Source of the DNA: Deltaproteobacteria bacterium
Lineage (GTDB): Bacteria > Desulfobacterota > Desulfarculia > Adiutricales > Adiutricaceae
Direction of reading: 5' to 3'
Length of the DNA stretch: 14,251 nucleotides
Assembly (NCBI GenBank): GCA_031277995.1
Contig: JAITLH010000001.1
Location: 1 to 14,251, forward strand
Shown in pieces: positions 1 to 6,636 of this stretch (position 1 is its first letter; each line of letters starts with the position of its first letter). The notes beneath the pieces were generated by a model. The model was not told where the DNA came from. It was given only the letters and a program-made list of their open reading frames with translations, and did no database searches. The position numbers were made by a program, and so were the translations under genes.

Positions 1-765
1 GTCAACGACCCCGAGGTATTCCAGGGGAGTCAGGGTGGTAAGATCTTTAAATTCTTTGGAAAAATGGGGCTGGTCGTAGTAACCAGACTGGATGGCCAAA
101 TCGGCCAGGCAAGGGCGGACGGGTTTATTCATCTCGTTAATAAGCTGCTGGAAACGCACGTATTTCGTAAAAGCCTTGGGGGAGAGGCCCATGTTGTCGT
201 TAAAAACCCGGTTGATGTAACGGGAAGAATAAAGGGTCCTTTTTTCAAGCTCATCGATACGGACCAAGCCCCCGCATTCCTCCACCTCGGCGATAAATTG
301 GAGCAATAAATCATGGGAGCGCCAGCGGCCGCCAATGAAATTATTGACCAGATCTTTGAGATTGGCCAGATCGTTAATCTCAGAGACGCGTTCTAGGAGT
401 TCCACCCCGCCGGGTAAATCGCTTAAGGAGAGATGCTCTCCAAGGGTGTCCGGAAGCGACACGCCCAAACGCTCGGGTAAGTAGCCGGGCTTAAAACGAA
501 CTCCAAAGCAACGCGAGCCCCTAGGAAACTTTAGGGAGTCGATTTTGGTCACGAAACCGCAAAGGTAGCCTTCGGCGTTCGTATCGGTATAGTTAAAAAG
601 TAAGTCCACGCATCCATTGGGCAAGGCGGCGCTGTTGGTCGGATCTCCGGCGTCAACGTTAAACGAATAGAAGTGAACGAAAGGTGAGTTCGGGGCCAGT
701 TTTTTGTAGTATCTATTTGTGTTAACCACAAAAAAGGGTTGTATGGGATTAAAGGTGCTGGGCAT
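1..765 (-). CDS. AraC-family transcriptional regulator, 3' end beyond window
   Basis: 255 codons are visible, and the reading frame runs off the left edge without a stop. The C-terminal half is a clear AraC/XylS DNA-binding domain. The first helix-turn-helix is around residues 165-200 (RIDELEKRTLYSSRYINRVF, then GLSPKAF). The second is around 215-250 (LADLAIQSGYYDQPHFSKEF, then TPLEYL). The N-terminal half carries PNGCVDLLFNY and FGVRFKPGYLP, the pattern of the DUF6597-like sensor domain found in many AraC regulators (family knowledge). Judging by the complete second helix-turn-helix, only a short tail should be missing. The ATG at 765-763 has an AAGGGATGG stretch about 10 bases upstream. An earlier ATG at 775 is out of frame. 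The gene lies downstream of, and on the same strand as, the catabolic cluster, so it is the obvious candidate regulator. That role, and any autoregulation through the palindromes in front of it, is inference. Confidence 0.9.
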   Translation of the reverse strand, partial: MPSTFNPIQPFFVVNTNRYYKKLAPNSPFVHFYSFNVDAGDPTNSAALPNGCVDLLFNYTDTNAEGYLCGFVTKIDSLKFPRGSRCFGVRFKPGYLPERLGVSLPDTLGEHLSLSDLPGGVELLERVSEINDLANLKDLVNNFIGGRWRSHDLLLQFIAEVEECGGLVRIDELEKRTLYSSRYINRVFNDNMGLSPKAFTKYVRFQQLINEMNKPVRPCLADLAIQSGYYDQPHFSKEFKDLTTLTPLEYLGVVD

Positions 766-826
766 TAATGACCATCCCTTCTTTTCGTCTAGGGGTTGGG
801 ACCTTGGAAATCATCCCAAATTTGGT

Positions 827-842
827 CTTAATCTTGATTAAG
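827..842. promoter_or_regulatory. Perfect palindrome upstream of AraC regulator
   Basis: CTTAATC-TT-GATTAAG is a perfect 7+7 inverted repeat, centred about 70 bp upstream of the regulator's start codon. Its half-site shares TTAATC and CTTGAT with the neighbouring repeat at 907-924. A role as an operator, for example in autoregulation, is inference. Confidence 0.45.
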
Positions 843-891
843 ATTCACGATAAATTCTTATTAAAAATCTAAACGTGAAATCTTTAACTAC

Positions 892-910
892 CAAGTAATT
901 GTTTTACTTG
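892..910. promoter_or_regulatory. Inverted repeat CAAGTAA/TTACTTG upstream of AraC regulator
   Basis: CAAGTAA at 892-898 and TTACTTG at 904-910 form a perfect 7-bp inverted repeat with a 5-base spacer. It overlaps a second inverted pair, CTTGAT at 907-912 with ATCAAG at 919-924. The two nested dyads look like a compound protein-binding site, but no consensus promoter can be placed with confidence. Confidence 0.4.
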
Positions 911-1176
911 ATAGCTTTAATCAAGACATGAATATTTTTTACATGCCTTTGTCCTTATTAGATGTAATATCTAGATTATGATCTATTAAAAATCTTATCT
1001 TTGATTATATAATGGATACGTTCAATATGGGGAGAATATCTTAAAGAATTAGTTGAAAAAGAGTGCGTAGCGGAGTGTCAAAAATCTATAGTTAGTTGGA
1101 ACGTTAGCGGACAATGGGGAATTTAGCCAAAGCTTCTGGGGCTTTTGACTGACCCCATGAAGTTATCACGTCTTGC

Positions 1177-1377
1177 CCGCCTTATCAAGCGGTAATTATG
1201 GCCTAAAGCTCGATCTCCACCGGCTGGGTGGGCCTATTTGAGGCCGCCTTATCAAGCGGTAATGATGGCCTAAAGCTCGATCACAACCGACTGGGTAGGC
1301 CTATTTGAGCCCGCCTTATCAAGCGGTAATGATGGCCTCAAGCTCGATCTCTACCAGCTGGGTGGGCCTATTTAGGG
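1177..1377. repeat. 67-bp tandem repeat, three copies, derived from a gene 3' end
   Basis: The three units are 1177-1243, 1244-1310 and 1311-1377, each exactly 67 bp. By eye, copies 1 and 3 differ at 6 of 67 positions, copies 1 and 2 at 6, and copies 2 and 3 at 9. Copy 3 is the true end of the RidA-family gene: it encodes roughly NRPTQLVEIELEAIITA, the TGA stop and a few bases beyond. On the minus strand copies 1 and 2 still read NRPTQPVEIEL and NRPTQSVVIEL, but each has a TAG where copy 3 has GAG. They lie after the gene's stop and are not translated in frame, because 67 is not a multiple of three. Each unit carries a short GC hairpin (CCGC...GCGG). This is a local tandem duplication of a gene end, not a CRISPR array, since the units abut without spacers. 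Confidence 0.93.
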
Positions 1378-1711
1378 CCGTGGTCCCTACGACGGTGCAA
1401 AGGGGCCGGATTTGTCCAAAAATTTCCGAGTAGGCCCTGGTGATGTCGGAGCCAAGTTTCATGTCAACGGCGTAAACCTTGACCGAGATAACGTCCTTGG
1501 CTTGGGCCCCGGCCTGCTCAAGGAGTTTTAAAAACTTTTCCAGGACGTATTTGGTTTGGGCGTAGGCGTCCTCGCCAAAAACGGTGCCGTCAGGCTGAAC
1601 GGAAGTCGTGCCGCCGATTTTGACAAAAGGGCCGACCTTGACCATTCTTGAGTAACCGACTTTGTCCTCCAAGGGAGCGCCGGAAGAATAATTAGTGCGG
1701 GTTAGTTCCAT
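1319..1711 (-). CDS. RidA/YjgF-family protein lacking the canonical catalytic arginine
   Basis: This 130-residue protein has the usual length and fold pattern of the Rid (YjgF/YER057c/UK114) family, with KIGGTTSVQPDG near residues 31-42 and the C-terminal VEIELEAI strand. Canonical RidA hydrolyses reactive imine/enamine intermediates to keto acids, and its key residue is Arg105 in a P-A-R-S context. Here the matching segment reads P103-L-C105-T, so the arginine position is a cysteine. This resembles Rid subfamilies without the arginine, which are reported to lack simple imine deaminase activity. The gene sits at the end of a flavin amine-dehydrogenase cluster, so a role with that enzyme's imine product is likely but unproven. 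The ATG follows a strong AAGGAAGGA site with about 7 bases of spacing. The 66-bp gap from the beta-subunit gene suggests cotranscription. The 3' end is tandemly triplicated downstream. Confidence 0.93.
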   Translation of the reverse strand: MELTRTNYSSGAPLEDKVGYSRMVKVGPFVKIGGTTSVQPDGTVFGEDAYAQTKYVLEKFLKLLEQAGAQAKDVISVKVYAVDMKLGSDITRAYSEIFGQIRPLCTVVGTTALNRPTQLVEIELEAIITA

Positions 1712-1777
1712 TTTTGTTCCTTCCTTTCAAGGTTGATATTTAAAGGCCGGATAATGATTTTTTGGGTAAAAACTTAG

Positions 1778-2905
1778 TTAAACCTTGGCCCTAAATCTGT
1801 CGTAACTAAACCTACTGACGTCAAGAGCGGTCTCTTGGCCCGTAGCCAGCTGGGCCAAAAGGAGCCCGGCCACTGGGGAAATGCCAAACCCGTGGCCGGA
1901 AAAAGCGCAGCCGATGGTTAGGCCCGGAGTTTCCTTAGGGTTACCCATGACCGGAATGTGATCGGCGCAGTCGTCAATCCAGCCCGACCAGGTACGGACT
2001 ATTTTAAGATCGCTTAGGACCGGGAAATAGCCGATTATGCCCCGGCAAGTGCTGGAAGCGCCGACGGACGTGAGCTTGGTCTCCCCGTATTCGGCGTAGG
2101 GTTCAAAACCATGGGTCCCTCCGAAAACAAAGGATCCGTGGGTTGACTGATGGCCATAAAAATCGGCCATGGCCGTTCCCAGCATCTGGGTAAACATTCG
2201 CGGGGCGTCCTCGGTCACCAGTATTTCCATAAGTAGCGGCATCATGGGGACCTCCAAGCCCACCGTGGCCAGTATTTTGCCGCTATCGTAGCCGGCCACG
2301 ACTATGGCCTGCCCAAACTCGTACTCGGTCCCGTCCGCCGTTATGGCCTTGGTGACTCGGCCCTTGTTTTTAACGAGCTTATCGACCTCGGCCCCGGAGA
2401 CGTAACGCGCCCCAAGCTTCCTAGCCGCCCGGTAGAAAGCTAAGGTAGTCAGTAAAGGATTGGCGTGACCGTCGGTCGGGCACCAGCTGGCTCCGATGAC
2501 TTCCTCCGAAAGGTAAGGACAGATTTCCTTGGCCTCCCGGTAATCGATCATGCGCATGTCAAGCCCCCCGGCGACGCAGTTGGCCGTGAGACCTTGGAGA
2601 ATTTTTAGATGGGCTTCGGTCTTTCCCAGACGAAGATTGCCGCCTTGGCAGTACTCAACTTCAAGGCCAAGCTCCTGGCTAAGATTCGGCCAGAGATTTT
2701 TTACCCCATACATGGCCAATGGCAATTCGGCGCTATGCCGCCCCGACTGACGAACGCCGCCACCGTTTCGAGAAGATCCACCGTTTCCTATATATTCGCT
2801 TTTTTCCAAAACGGTTACGGAGATTTTGCGCTTGGCCAAATAATAGGCCGCGGCGCTCCCGATGGCCCCGGCTCCGATAATCAAAACATCAGAAGTTTCG
2901 CTCAT
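1778..2905 (-). CDS. DadA/SoxB-like FAD-dependent oxidoreductase (beta subunit)
   Basis: 375 residues, normal for the DAO-type FAD oxidoreductases that include D-amino-acid dehydrogenase, sarcosine oxidase beta, opine oxidase B and the beta subunit of dye-linked proline dehydrogenase. The N-terminus has a textbook dinucleotide-binding motif, G11-A-G13-A-I-G16, followed by an acidic end to strand 2 (VLEKSEY). A glycine-rich segment SSRNGGGVRQSG follows. The C-terminus has SGHGFGISP, the usual FAD-contacting loop, and ends LDVSRFSYDRF as in SoxB-like proteins. The family oxidises amino acids or secondary amines to imines. The start ATG overlaps the stop of the preceding BFD gene (ATGA), so translation is probably coupled; GAAGGG lies just upstream. 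Its neighbours show it to be the catalytic subunit of a multi-subunit dehydrogenase. The substrate (D-amino acid, imino acid, opine or N-methyl amine) cannot be told from sequence. Confidence 0.92.
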   Translation of the reverse strand: MSETSDVLIIGAGAIGSAAAYYLAKRKISVTVLEKSEYIGNGGSSRNGGGVRQSGRHSAELPLAMYGVKNLWPNLSQELGLEVEYCQGGNLRLGKTEAHLKILQGLTANCVAGGLDMRMIDYREAKEICPYLSEEVIGASWCPTDGHANPLLTTLAFYRAARKLGARYVSGAEVDKLVKNKGRVTKAITADGTEYEFGQAIVVAGYDSGKILATVGLEVPMMPLLMEILVTEDAPRMFTQMLGTAMADFYGHQSTHGSFVFGGTHGFEPYAEYGETKLTSVGASSTCRGIIGYFPVLSDLKIVRTWSGWIDDCADHIPVMGNPKETPGLTIGCAFSGHGFGISPVAGLLLAQLATGQETALDVSRFSYDRFRAKV

Positions 2906-3219
2906 AAGCCCTTCTCGTTGGCAAAAACCTTCATTTCCACCGGTCTCATGGGCGCCCGGGCGGTCGCGTCTAAAAGCGAAGGGGCCGGTAGATTTAGCTC
3001 CCGGGCGATTATGGCCTTAACGAGCTTGGCGCAGGTGCGCCCCTGGCATAAACCCATGCCACAGCGAAGTAACCTTCGCACCTCGTGGACGTTAAACATG
3101 CCATCCCTTACGGCTTGGCGGATTTCGCCCTTGGTCACTTCCTCGCAGCGGCAAATTACCAAGTCGTCATCGGGGGCCGGGACATAGTCCCCAAAATCCC
3201 TGTTTCTCTCAAGGGTCAT
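2902..3219 (-). CDS. Stand-alone BFD-like [2Fe-2S] protein (delta subunit)
   Basis: A 105-residue protein with C23-R-C25 followed by R52-C-G-M-G-x-C58-Q-G-R-x-C63. This is the signature of bacterioferritin-associated-ferredoxin-like [2Fe-2S] domains found at the C-terminus of opine oxidase A and HcnB-type subunits. Here it is a separate gene, as in proline dehydrogenase complexes with a small extra subunit. An ATG at 3240 would add 7 residues, but the start at 3219 is preferred: it overlaps the alpha-subunit stop (ATGA) and has GAGG 7 bases upstream. The last codons overlap the beta start in the same way, so the three genes are translationally coupled. C53 is an additional cysteine next to the cluster ligands. 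It probably relays electrons between flavins in the complex (inference). Confidence 0.88.
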   Translation of the reverse strand: MTLERNRDFGDYVPAPDDDLVICRCEEVTKGEIRQAVRDGMFNVHEVRRLLRCGMGLCQGRTCAKLVKAIIARELNLPAPSLLDATARAPMRPVEMKVFANEKGL

Positions 3220-4796
3220 GCCGGTACCTCGTTTTTCCAAAACCTCGCCGTCATGGCAAACTTTGAGGGGACCGTAAAGGTCATGAGCGCCGTATGATCA
3301 AAGGCCCCGATGAGCTTGACCTCGGTTACCACGGCCGGGCACAGGGGCGCTCCGGAGCGGCCCAAGGCGGTACCCACCGCGCCTTTGGCCGGCAAGGGTA
3401 AAAGTTCATAGGGGATAGTGACGGCCGCCTTGCCGTCGCCAAGATCTTCGTTAACCAGGAAGATGGCTTGACCGGAGCAAGAGGCGACGCAAAGCCCGCA
3501 ACCGCTGCACTTTGATTTTTCGTCAAAAACCGGAAGGGCTATTATTTTCCCTTCGACCTTGATGCAGCCCTTAGGGCAGGCGTCCTGGCAGGGATTGCAA
3601 GGGATGTTTTGGGTGCATTCAATCACCGGGTGTAGGCCCGGGACTGATTTGACGCCGGGGTAGCTAAAGGTTTCGGAATCGTCCAAAAAACCGTTAGCCA
3701 ATAAGCACTTTGAAACGGGCAAGCCTTCGGAGGTCGAATCTTGGCTTTTTCCGCGATTTTTTGGGGCGAACATGCCGTCCCTTAGGCCTTCCAGGGCTGA
3801 GAGTAATTCTTCCTTGCGGTTTTTGAGAGCTTCGGGGCCGACAAATCCTAGCTTTCCGGCCGCGGCCAAACCCGAGAGGCGCCCTTCAATCATGGCGGCG
3901 CTGGCTTCCTCAATGCCCGAGACGTCACCGGCCGCGAAAACCCCCCAAACCGAGGTTTCGCCGTCGTCGTCGATAATGGGGATAACCCCCAGGCCATCTT
4001 TTTTCATTTCGCAGCCGGCCATTTTCAAAAGCTCGACCGAAGACGAAAGGCCCACGGCGACGCAGATGGTGTCTACCTCAAAACTTTTTTCGGTCCCGGG
4101 GATAACGTTCCATTTCTCGTCAACTTGGGCTATGACCGCTCCCGTGACCCGATCGATACCCTCGGCCTTCACGATGGTGTGGGAAAGAAAAAACGGCACG
4201 CCCGTCCTGGCTATTTTGGCAGCGTGGACGCCGTAACCTCCGATATATGGGGCCGCGTCAACGACCGCGGCAAGTTTTGACCCCGCCTGCAAAAGCTGAA
4301 AACCCACCACAAGCCCAACGTTGCCGCTTCCCAGCATGAGGATATTTTTTCCCGGCATCACCCGGTTAATATTCATCATGGTCTGGGCCGCCCCGGCGCC
4401 CATCACGCCAGGGAGAGTCCAGCCCTCAAAGGCCAGGATGTTTTCGTTGGCCCCGGTGGCCACGATAACGCCATCTCCCTTGTAATGTTGGACCGCGTCA
4501 CCTTGACGAACCAAAACCTCGCGGTTGTCGTAGAGGCCAACCACCGGAGAATTTAAAAAAACCTCCACGCCCAACCTTTGGGCTTCATCAAGCAACTCGG
4601 CGCCAATCGCCGTGCCTCTCATTTTTGCCTTGTGTTCTTTGGAGCCAAAAAACTTGTGGATCTGCTTAAAAAGCTGTCCCCCCGGCTTGGCGTTTTCGTC
4701 AAAAACCGCCACCCCCAGGCCCAAGGAGGCCGCTTCGGAGGCCGCGGACAACCCGGCCGGCCCGGCGCCGACCACGATTAGGTCATACCTTTTCAC
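3216..4796 (-). CDS. NAD(P)/FAD oxidoreductase alpha subunit with C-terminal 4Fe-4S module
   Basis: 526 residues. The first Rossmann motif is G10-A-G12-P-A-G15, with PGGQ at 38-41. An ATGANEN segment is at 113-119. A second nucleotide-binding motif, G156-S-G158-N-V-G161, follows, the layout of the HcnB/OoxA/SoxA pyridine-nucleotide-disulfide oxidoreductase family. A ferredoxin-like insertion comes after about residue 390: C394-x5-C400-x2-C403-x3-C407-P, then C430-x2-C433-x2-C436-x3-C440, enough ligands for two iron-sulfur clusters. In opine oxidase A a BFD-type domain usually occupies the C-terminal region; here that domain is the next gene instead. The start is GTG at 4796, preceded by GGGGAGG with 6 bases of spacing. 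The stop overlaps the next start. The probable job is to carry electrons from the beta flavin to an unidentified acceptor. An old-yellow-enzyme or thioredoxin-reductase role is less likely given the neighbours. Confidence 0.9.
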   Translation of the reverse strand: MKRYDLIVVGAGPAGLSAASEAASLGLGVAVFDENAKPGGQLFKQIHKFFGSKEHKAKMRGTAIGAELLDEAQRLGVEVFLNSPVVGLYDNREVLVRQGDAVQHYKGDGVIVATGANENILAFEGWTLPGVMGAGAAQTMMNINRVMPGKNILMLGSGNVGLVVGFQLLQAGSKLAAVVDAAPYIGGYGVHAAKIARTGVPFFLSHTIVKAEGIDRVTGAVIAQVDEKWNVIPGTEKSFEVDTICVAVGLSSSVELLKMAGCEMKKDGLGVIPIIDDDGETSVWGVFAAGDVSGIEEASAAMIEGRLSGLAAAGKLGFVGPEALKNRKEELLSALEGLRDGMFAPKNRGKSQDSTSEGLPVSKCLLANGFLDDSETFSYPGVKSVPGLHPVIECTQNIPCNPCQDACPKGCIKVEGKIIALPVFDEKSKCSGCGLCVASCSGQAIFLVNEDLGDGKAAVTIPYELLPLPAKGAVGTALGRSGAPLCPAVVTEVKLIGAFDHTALMTFTVPSKFAMTARFWKNEVPA

Positions 4797-4937
4797 TCAC
4801 TACCTCCCCGTAGTGGACCGCGATTAGGTCGAAACTTTGCAACTTTGAAACCCTCCGAAGTAAGCTGGGATTTGATTGGAACCCCTCACCTCGAAAACCC
4901 TAGCTTATCGGTCGAAGATTTGACCGCGTTCGAGTTT

Positions 4938-5249
4938 TTATTTCGAGGCCTCCCCGGCGCCGTACTGGGTCTTTACAATCATGCCCTCCTCAAGGGGAGT
5001 GACGCAGGTACGGACATTGGGGCGGCCGTTAACGATCATGACGCAATCGGTGCAGCGCCCTATGGCGCAAAAAAGGCCGCGGGGATCTTTTCGCTTCTTG
5101 GTGTAGCGGTGAATCATGACTCCCGCGGCTCTGAGGGCGGCGGCAATCGGCTCCCCTTCCAGGCCAAGCATTTGTTGGCCATCAAAGGTGAAGGTCAAAC
5201 TTTTAGCCGGCTTGACTTCTCCCAAAATTGGGTGACTCTTTATCCTCAC
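4938..5249 (-). CDS. 2Fe-2S ferredoxin-like small subunit (gamma; HcnA/SoxA-N type)
   Basis: 103 residues with C61-x4-C66-x2-C69-x12-C82, the plant-type [2Fe-2S] pattern. It sits in the context GLFCAIGRCTDC and VRTC, typical of the Fer2_4 domain that forms HcnA, OoxC-like subunits or the N-terminus of sarcosine oxidase alpha. The segment DGxxMxGxEGEPIAAAL in the N-terminal half is also characteristic. The start is a GTG at 5249 with GGAGAAGG immediately upstream, 13 bp after the cyclodeaminase-like stop, so the two are surely cotranscribed. A 141-bp gap (4797-4937) separates it from the alpha gene and holds only a weak 5-bp hairpin (CGGTC 4909-4913 with GACCG 4922-4926). It is expected to be the electron-transfer subunit of the alpha/beta complex. 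Confidence 0.9.
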   Translation of the reverse strand: MRIKSHPILGEVKPAKSLTFTFDGQQMLGLEGEPIAAALRAAGVMIHRYTKKRKDPRGLFCAIGRCTDCVMIVNGRPNVRTCVTPLEEGMIVKTQYGAGEASK

Positions 5250-5262
5250 GGCCTTCTCCCGA

Positions 5263-6393
5263 TTACTTCATCGCTGGCTTATCCCAGAGATTTAAACTGG
5301 TGCCTATGCCCATTTTCAAGGCGTTTTGCCACACGACCTTGCCCCAGGCCAAGTCTTCGACGGGCATGCCCCCGATAGAATTAACGACGATCTGGTTTTC
5401 AAAGGTCCGGGGCGGCTCCTTGCCGCTAATTATGTCGCTCAGATCGATTATGTCTTCGCGCTTGATTTTGCCATCATGCATGAGGTCAAAGTAGCGAACT
5501 CCGATGATTCCCACGCTAGCGTAGGACGGATATGAGTAGTCTTCCGCCCAACACTCGTAAAGGCCGTAGTTTTCAAGGACCTTACGGGCCCGGTTAGCCA
5601 AAAACTCATCGTCAACCCTAACGCAAGCCGGGGCCGAGAGAAGCATCCCTGGCTTAAGCCACTTCTCTTCCAAGAACGGGTAGTATTCGATGCCCATCTT
5701 GCATGAGGTACCCATGGTCACGATATCGGCGTCTTCGCAGGCCGCTTGCATGGAATCCACCACCTCAATGGTGGTGAACTGCGGATACTGCTTGGCAAAC
5801 TCGATGAAGGAATCGGTGGATTCCTTCCCGCGACCTTTGATTTTGATGGTGTCTAGGGTGGGACAGGCGTAGATGAATGAGGCCAGCGAGGTTTTGCTCA
5901 TGACCCCAGGGCCGATTACCCCCAAAACCTTGGAGTTTTTGGGGGCCAGATACTTAGCCCCAACGCCGGGAACGGCGCCGGTGCGGTAAGCCGAAAGGAG
6001 ATTGGCCGACATCAGGCAAAGCGGTGCCCCGGTATCCTTATCGTTTAACATGACCATAAGGATGGAACGGGGCAAACCTTTTTCTTTGTTATCCGCGTTG
6101 GAACAATACCATTTCATTCCGGCAAGATCAACGCTGCCTCCGAGATAGGCCGGCATGGCCATGAATCTTCGGTCCGGGCCATCCTTGGGCATGTTCGGGA
6201 AGGGAGGATTCTCCGGAAAAGTGACCATGGCGCCGTGGGAGTTCCCATTCTGGCCGGCCATTTTATAGTCGCCTCTTCCGAGGATTTTGAACATCTCCTC
6301 CATGCAGTCGACGCAACCGGCCATGTCGGTTACGCCGGCTTTTATCATGTCCTCCTCGTTTAGGTAGAGGAAGTCAATTTTGGTTGTGGACAT
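5263..6393 (-). CDS. Ornithine cyclodeaminase/mu-crystallin-family protein
   Basis: 376 residues, slightly longer than common family members. Matching landmarks are M93-K-W near the substrate site, GLPRSILMVMLNDKDTGAPL around 106-125, the SAYRTGA block at 134-140, and a Rossmann turn V-I-G161-P-G163-V-M. Family members include ornithine cyclodeaminase, alanine dehydrogenases, opine synthases and mammalian ketimine reductase, all acting on imines or amino acids with NAD(P). From memory, some databases label a similar subtype as a tyramine oxidase subunit; I cannot verify this. The usual GxGxQA turn is GPGVMS here, so it is a divergent member and the reaction should not be assumed. Next to a flavin dehydrogenase it most plausibly makes, reduces or hydrolyses the imine intermediate. 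ATG at 6393 has AAGGA about 11-12 bases upstream. A 29-bp palindrome lies 30 bp before the start. Confidence 0.88.
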   Translation of the reverse strand: MSTTKIDFLYLNEEDMIKAGVTDMAGCVDCMEEMFKILGRGDYKMAGQNGNSHGAMVTFPENPPFPNMPKDGPDRRFMAMPAYLGGSVDLAGMKWYCSNADNKEKGLPRSILMVMLNDKDTGAPLCLMSANLLSAYRTGAVPGVGAKYLAPKNSKVLGVIGPGVMSKTSLASFIYACPTLDTIKIKGRGKESTDSFIEFAKQYPQFTTIEVVDSMQAACEDADIVTMGTSCKMGIEYYPFLEEKWLKPGMLLSAPACVRVDDEFLANRARKVLENYGLYECWAEDYSYPSYASVGIIGVRYFDLMHDGKIKREDIIDLSDIISGKEPPRTFENQIVVNSIGGMPVEDLAWGKVVWQNALKMGIGTSLNLWDKPAMK

Positions 6394-6422
6394 ATTATAG
6401 CGCTTCCTTTCTATTTCGCTAG

Positions 6423-6451
6423 TTACAAGATTAAAGCTTTTAACCTTGTAA
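6423..6451. promoter_or_regulatory. 29-bp near-perfect palindrome upstream of cyclodeaminase-like gene
   Basis: TTACAAG (6423-6429) mirrors CTTGTAA (6445-6451), and inside them TTAAA (6431-6435) mirrors TTTAA (6439-6443), with GCT at the centre and a single mismatched pair (6430/6444). It lies 30 bp from the ATG at 6393. That is the place for an operator overlapping a promoter or for a hairpin in the leader mRNA. The heptamer CTTGTAA recurs at 8304-8310 upstream of the permease. Confidence 0.55.
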
Positions 6452-6566
6452 GAAATTTATAAATTTGTTAAAAGATTGATTTTTTCTTTAGACGATAGGA
6501 ACCTTCTTACCTCCCTTGCCAAGCCCCTAAGTCTTTTATTAATAGTCTCCATAGAAAACGGAACGC

Positions 6567-6616
6567 GGCGCGCCTTAGAAAAACCTCTATCCTAAATCGT
6601 TTTCTTGGGGCGCGCC
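6567..6616. promoter_or_regulatory. Long hairpin with GGCGCGCC arms after the permease gene
   Basis: Two copies of the self-complementary octamer GGCGCGCC (6567-6574 and 6609-6616) can pair. Inside them AGAAAA (6577-6582) pairs with TTTTCT (6600-6605), leaving a 17-base loop. On the minus strand it begins about 20 bases after the permease stop, and a short TTTTCT run follows about 8 bases beyond the stem. It could be a leaky terminator or an mRNA 3'-end stabiliser separating the permease from the downstream enzyme genes. The uridine tract is poor for a strong intrinsic terminator. Confidence 0.45.
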
Positions 6617-6636
6617 GGTCTAAAAAAGGGTTATGA

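Larger units (their letters stand above)
766..1318. other. Intergenic spacer between RidA-family gene and AraC regulator
   Basis: No convincing gene was found. From about 830 to 1060 the DNA is AT-rich and carries three inverted repeats (listed separately) in what would be the regulator's promoter region. From about 1060 to 1175 composition returns toward the local average with no recognisable feature; the ten bases AGCGGACAAT at 1106-1115 recur at 11510-11519. From 1177 onward the spacer consists of two degenerate copies of the 3' end of the RidA-family gene. Confidence 0.7.

Noticed and set aside
64..309. 81-codon plus-strand frame
   Set aside because: Antisense to the AraC-family gene, whose helix-turn-helix motifs establish the real coding strand.
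1177..1377. CRISPR array
   Set aside because: The 67-bp units abut directly without unique spacers, and one unit is the coding end of the RidA-family gene.
2609..3187. 192-codon plus-strand frame
   Set aside because: It lies antisense to the beta and BFD genes, which have clear family motifs; its own translation shows no domain and no good ribosome site.
3772..4236. 154-codon plus-strand frame
   Set aside because: Antisense to the alpha subunit; low-complexity S/P/A-rich translation typical of a shadow frame in GC-rich coding DNA.
4845..5378. 177-codon plus-strand frame
   Set aside because: Overlaps the gamma subunit and the end of the cyclodeaminase-like gene on the opposite strand and shows no recognisable domain.
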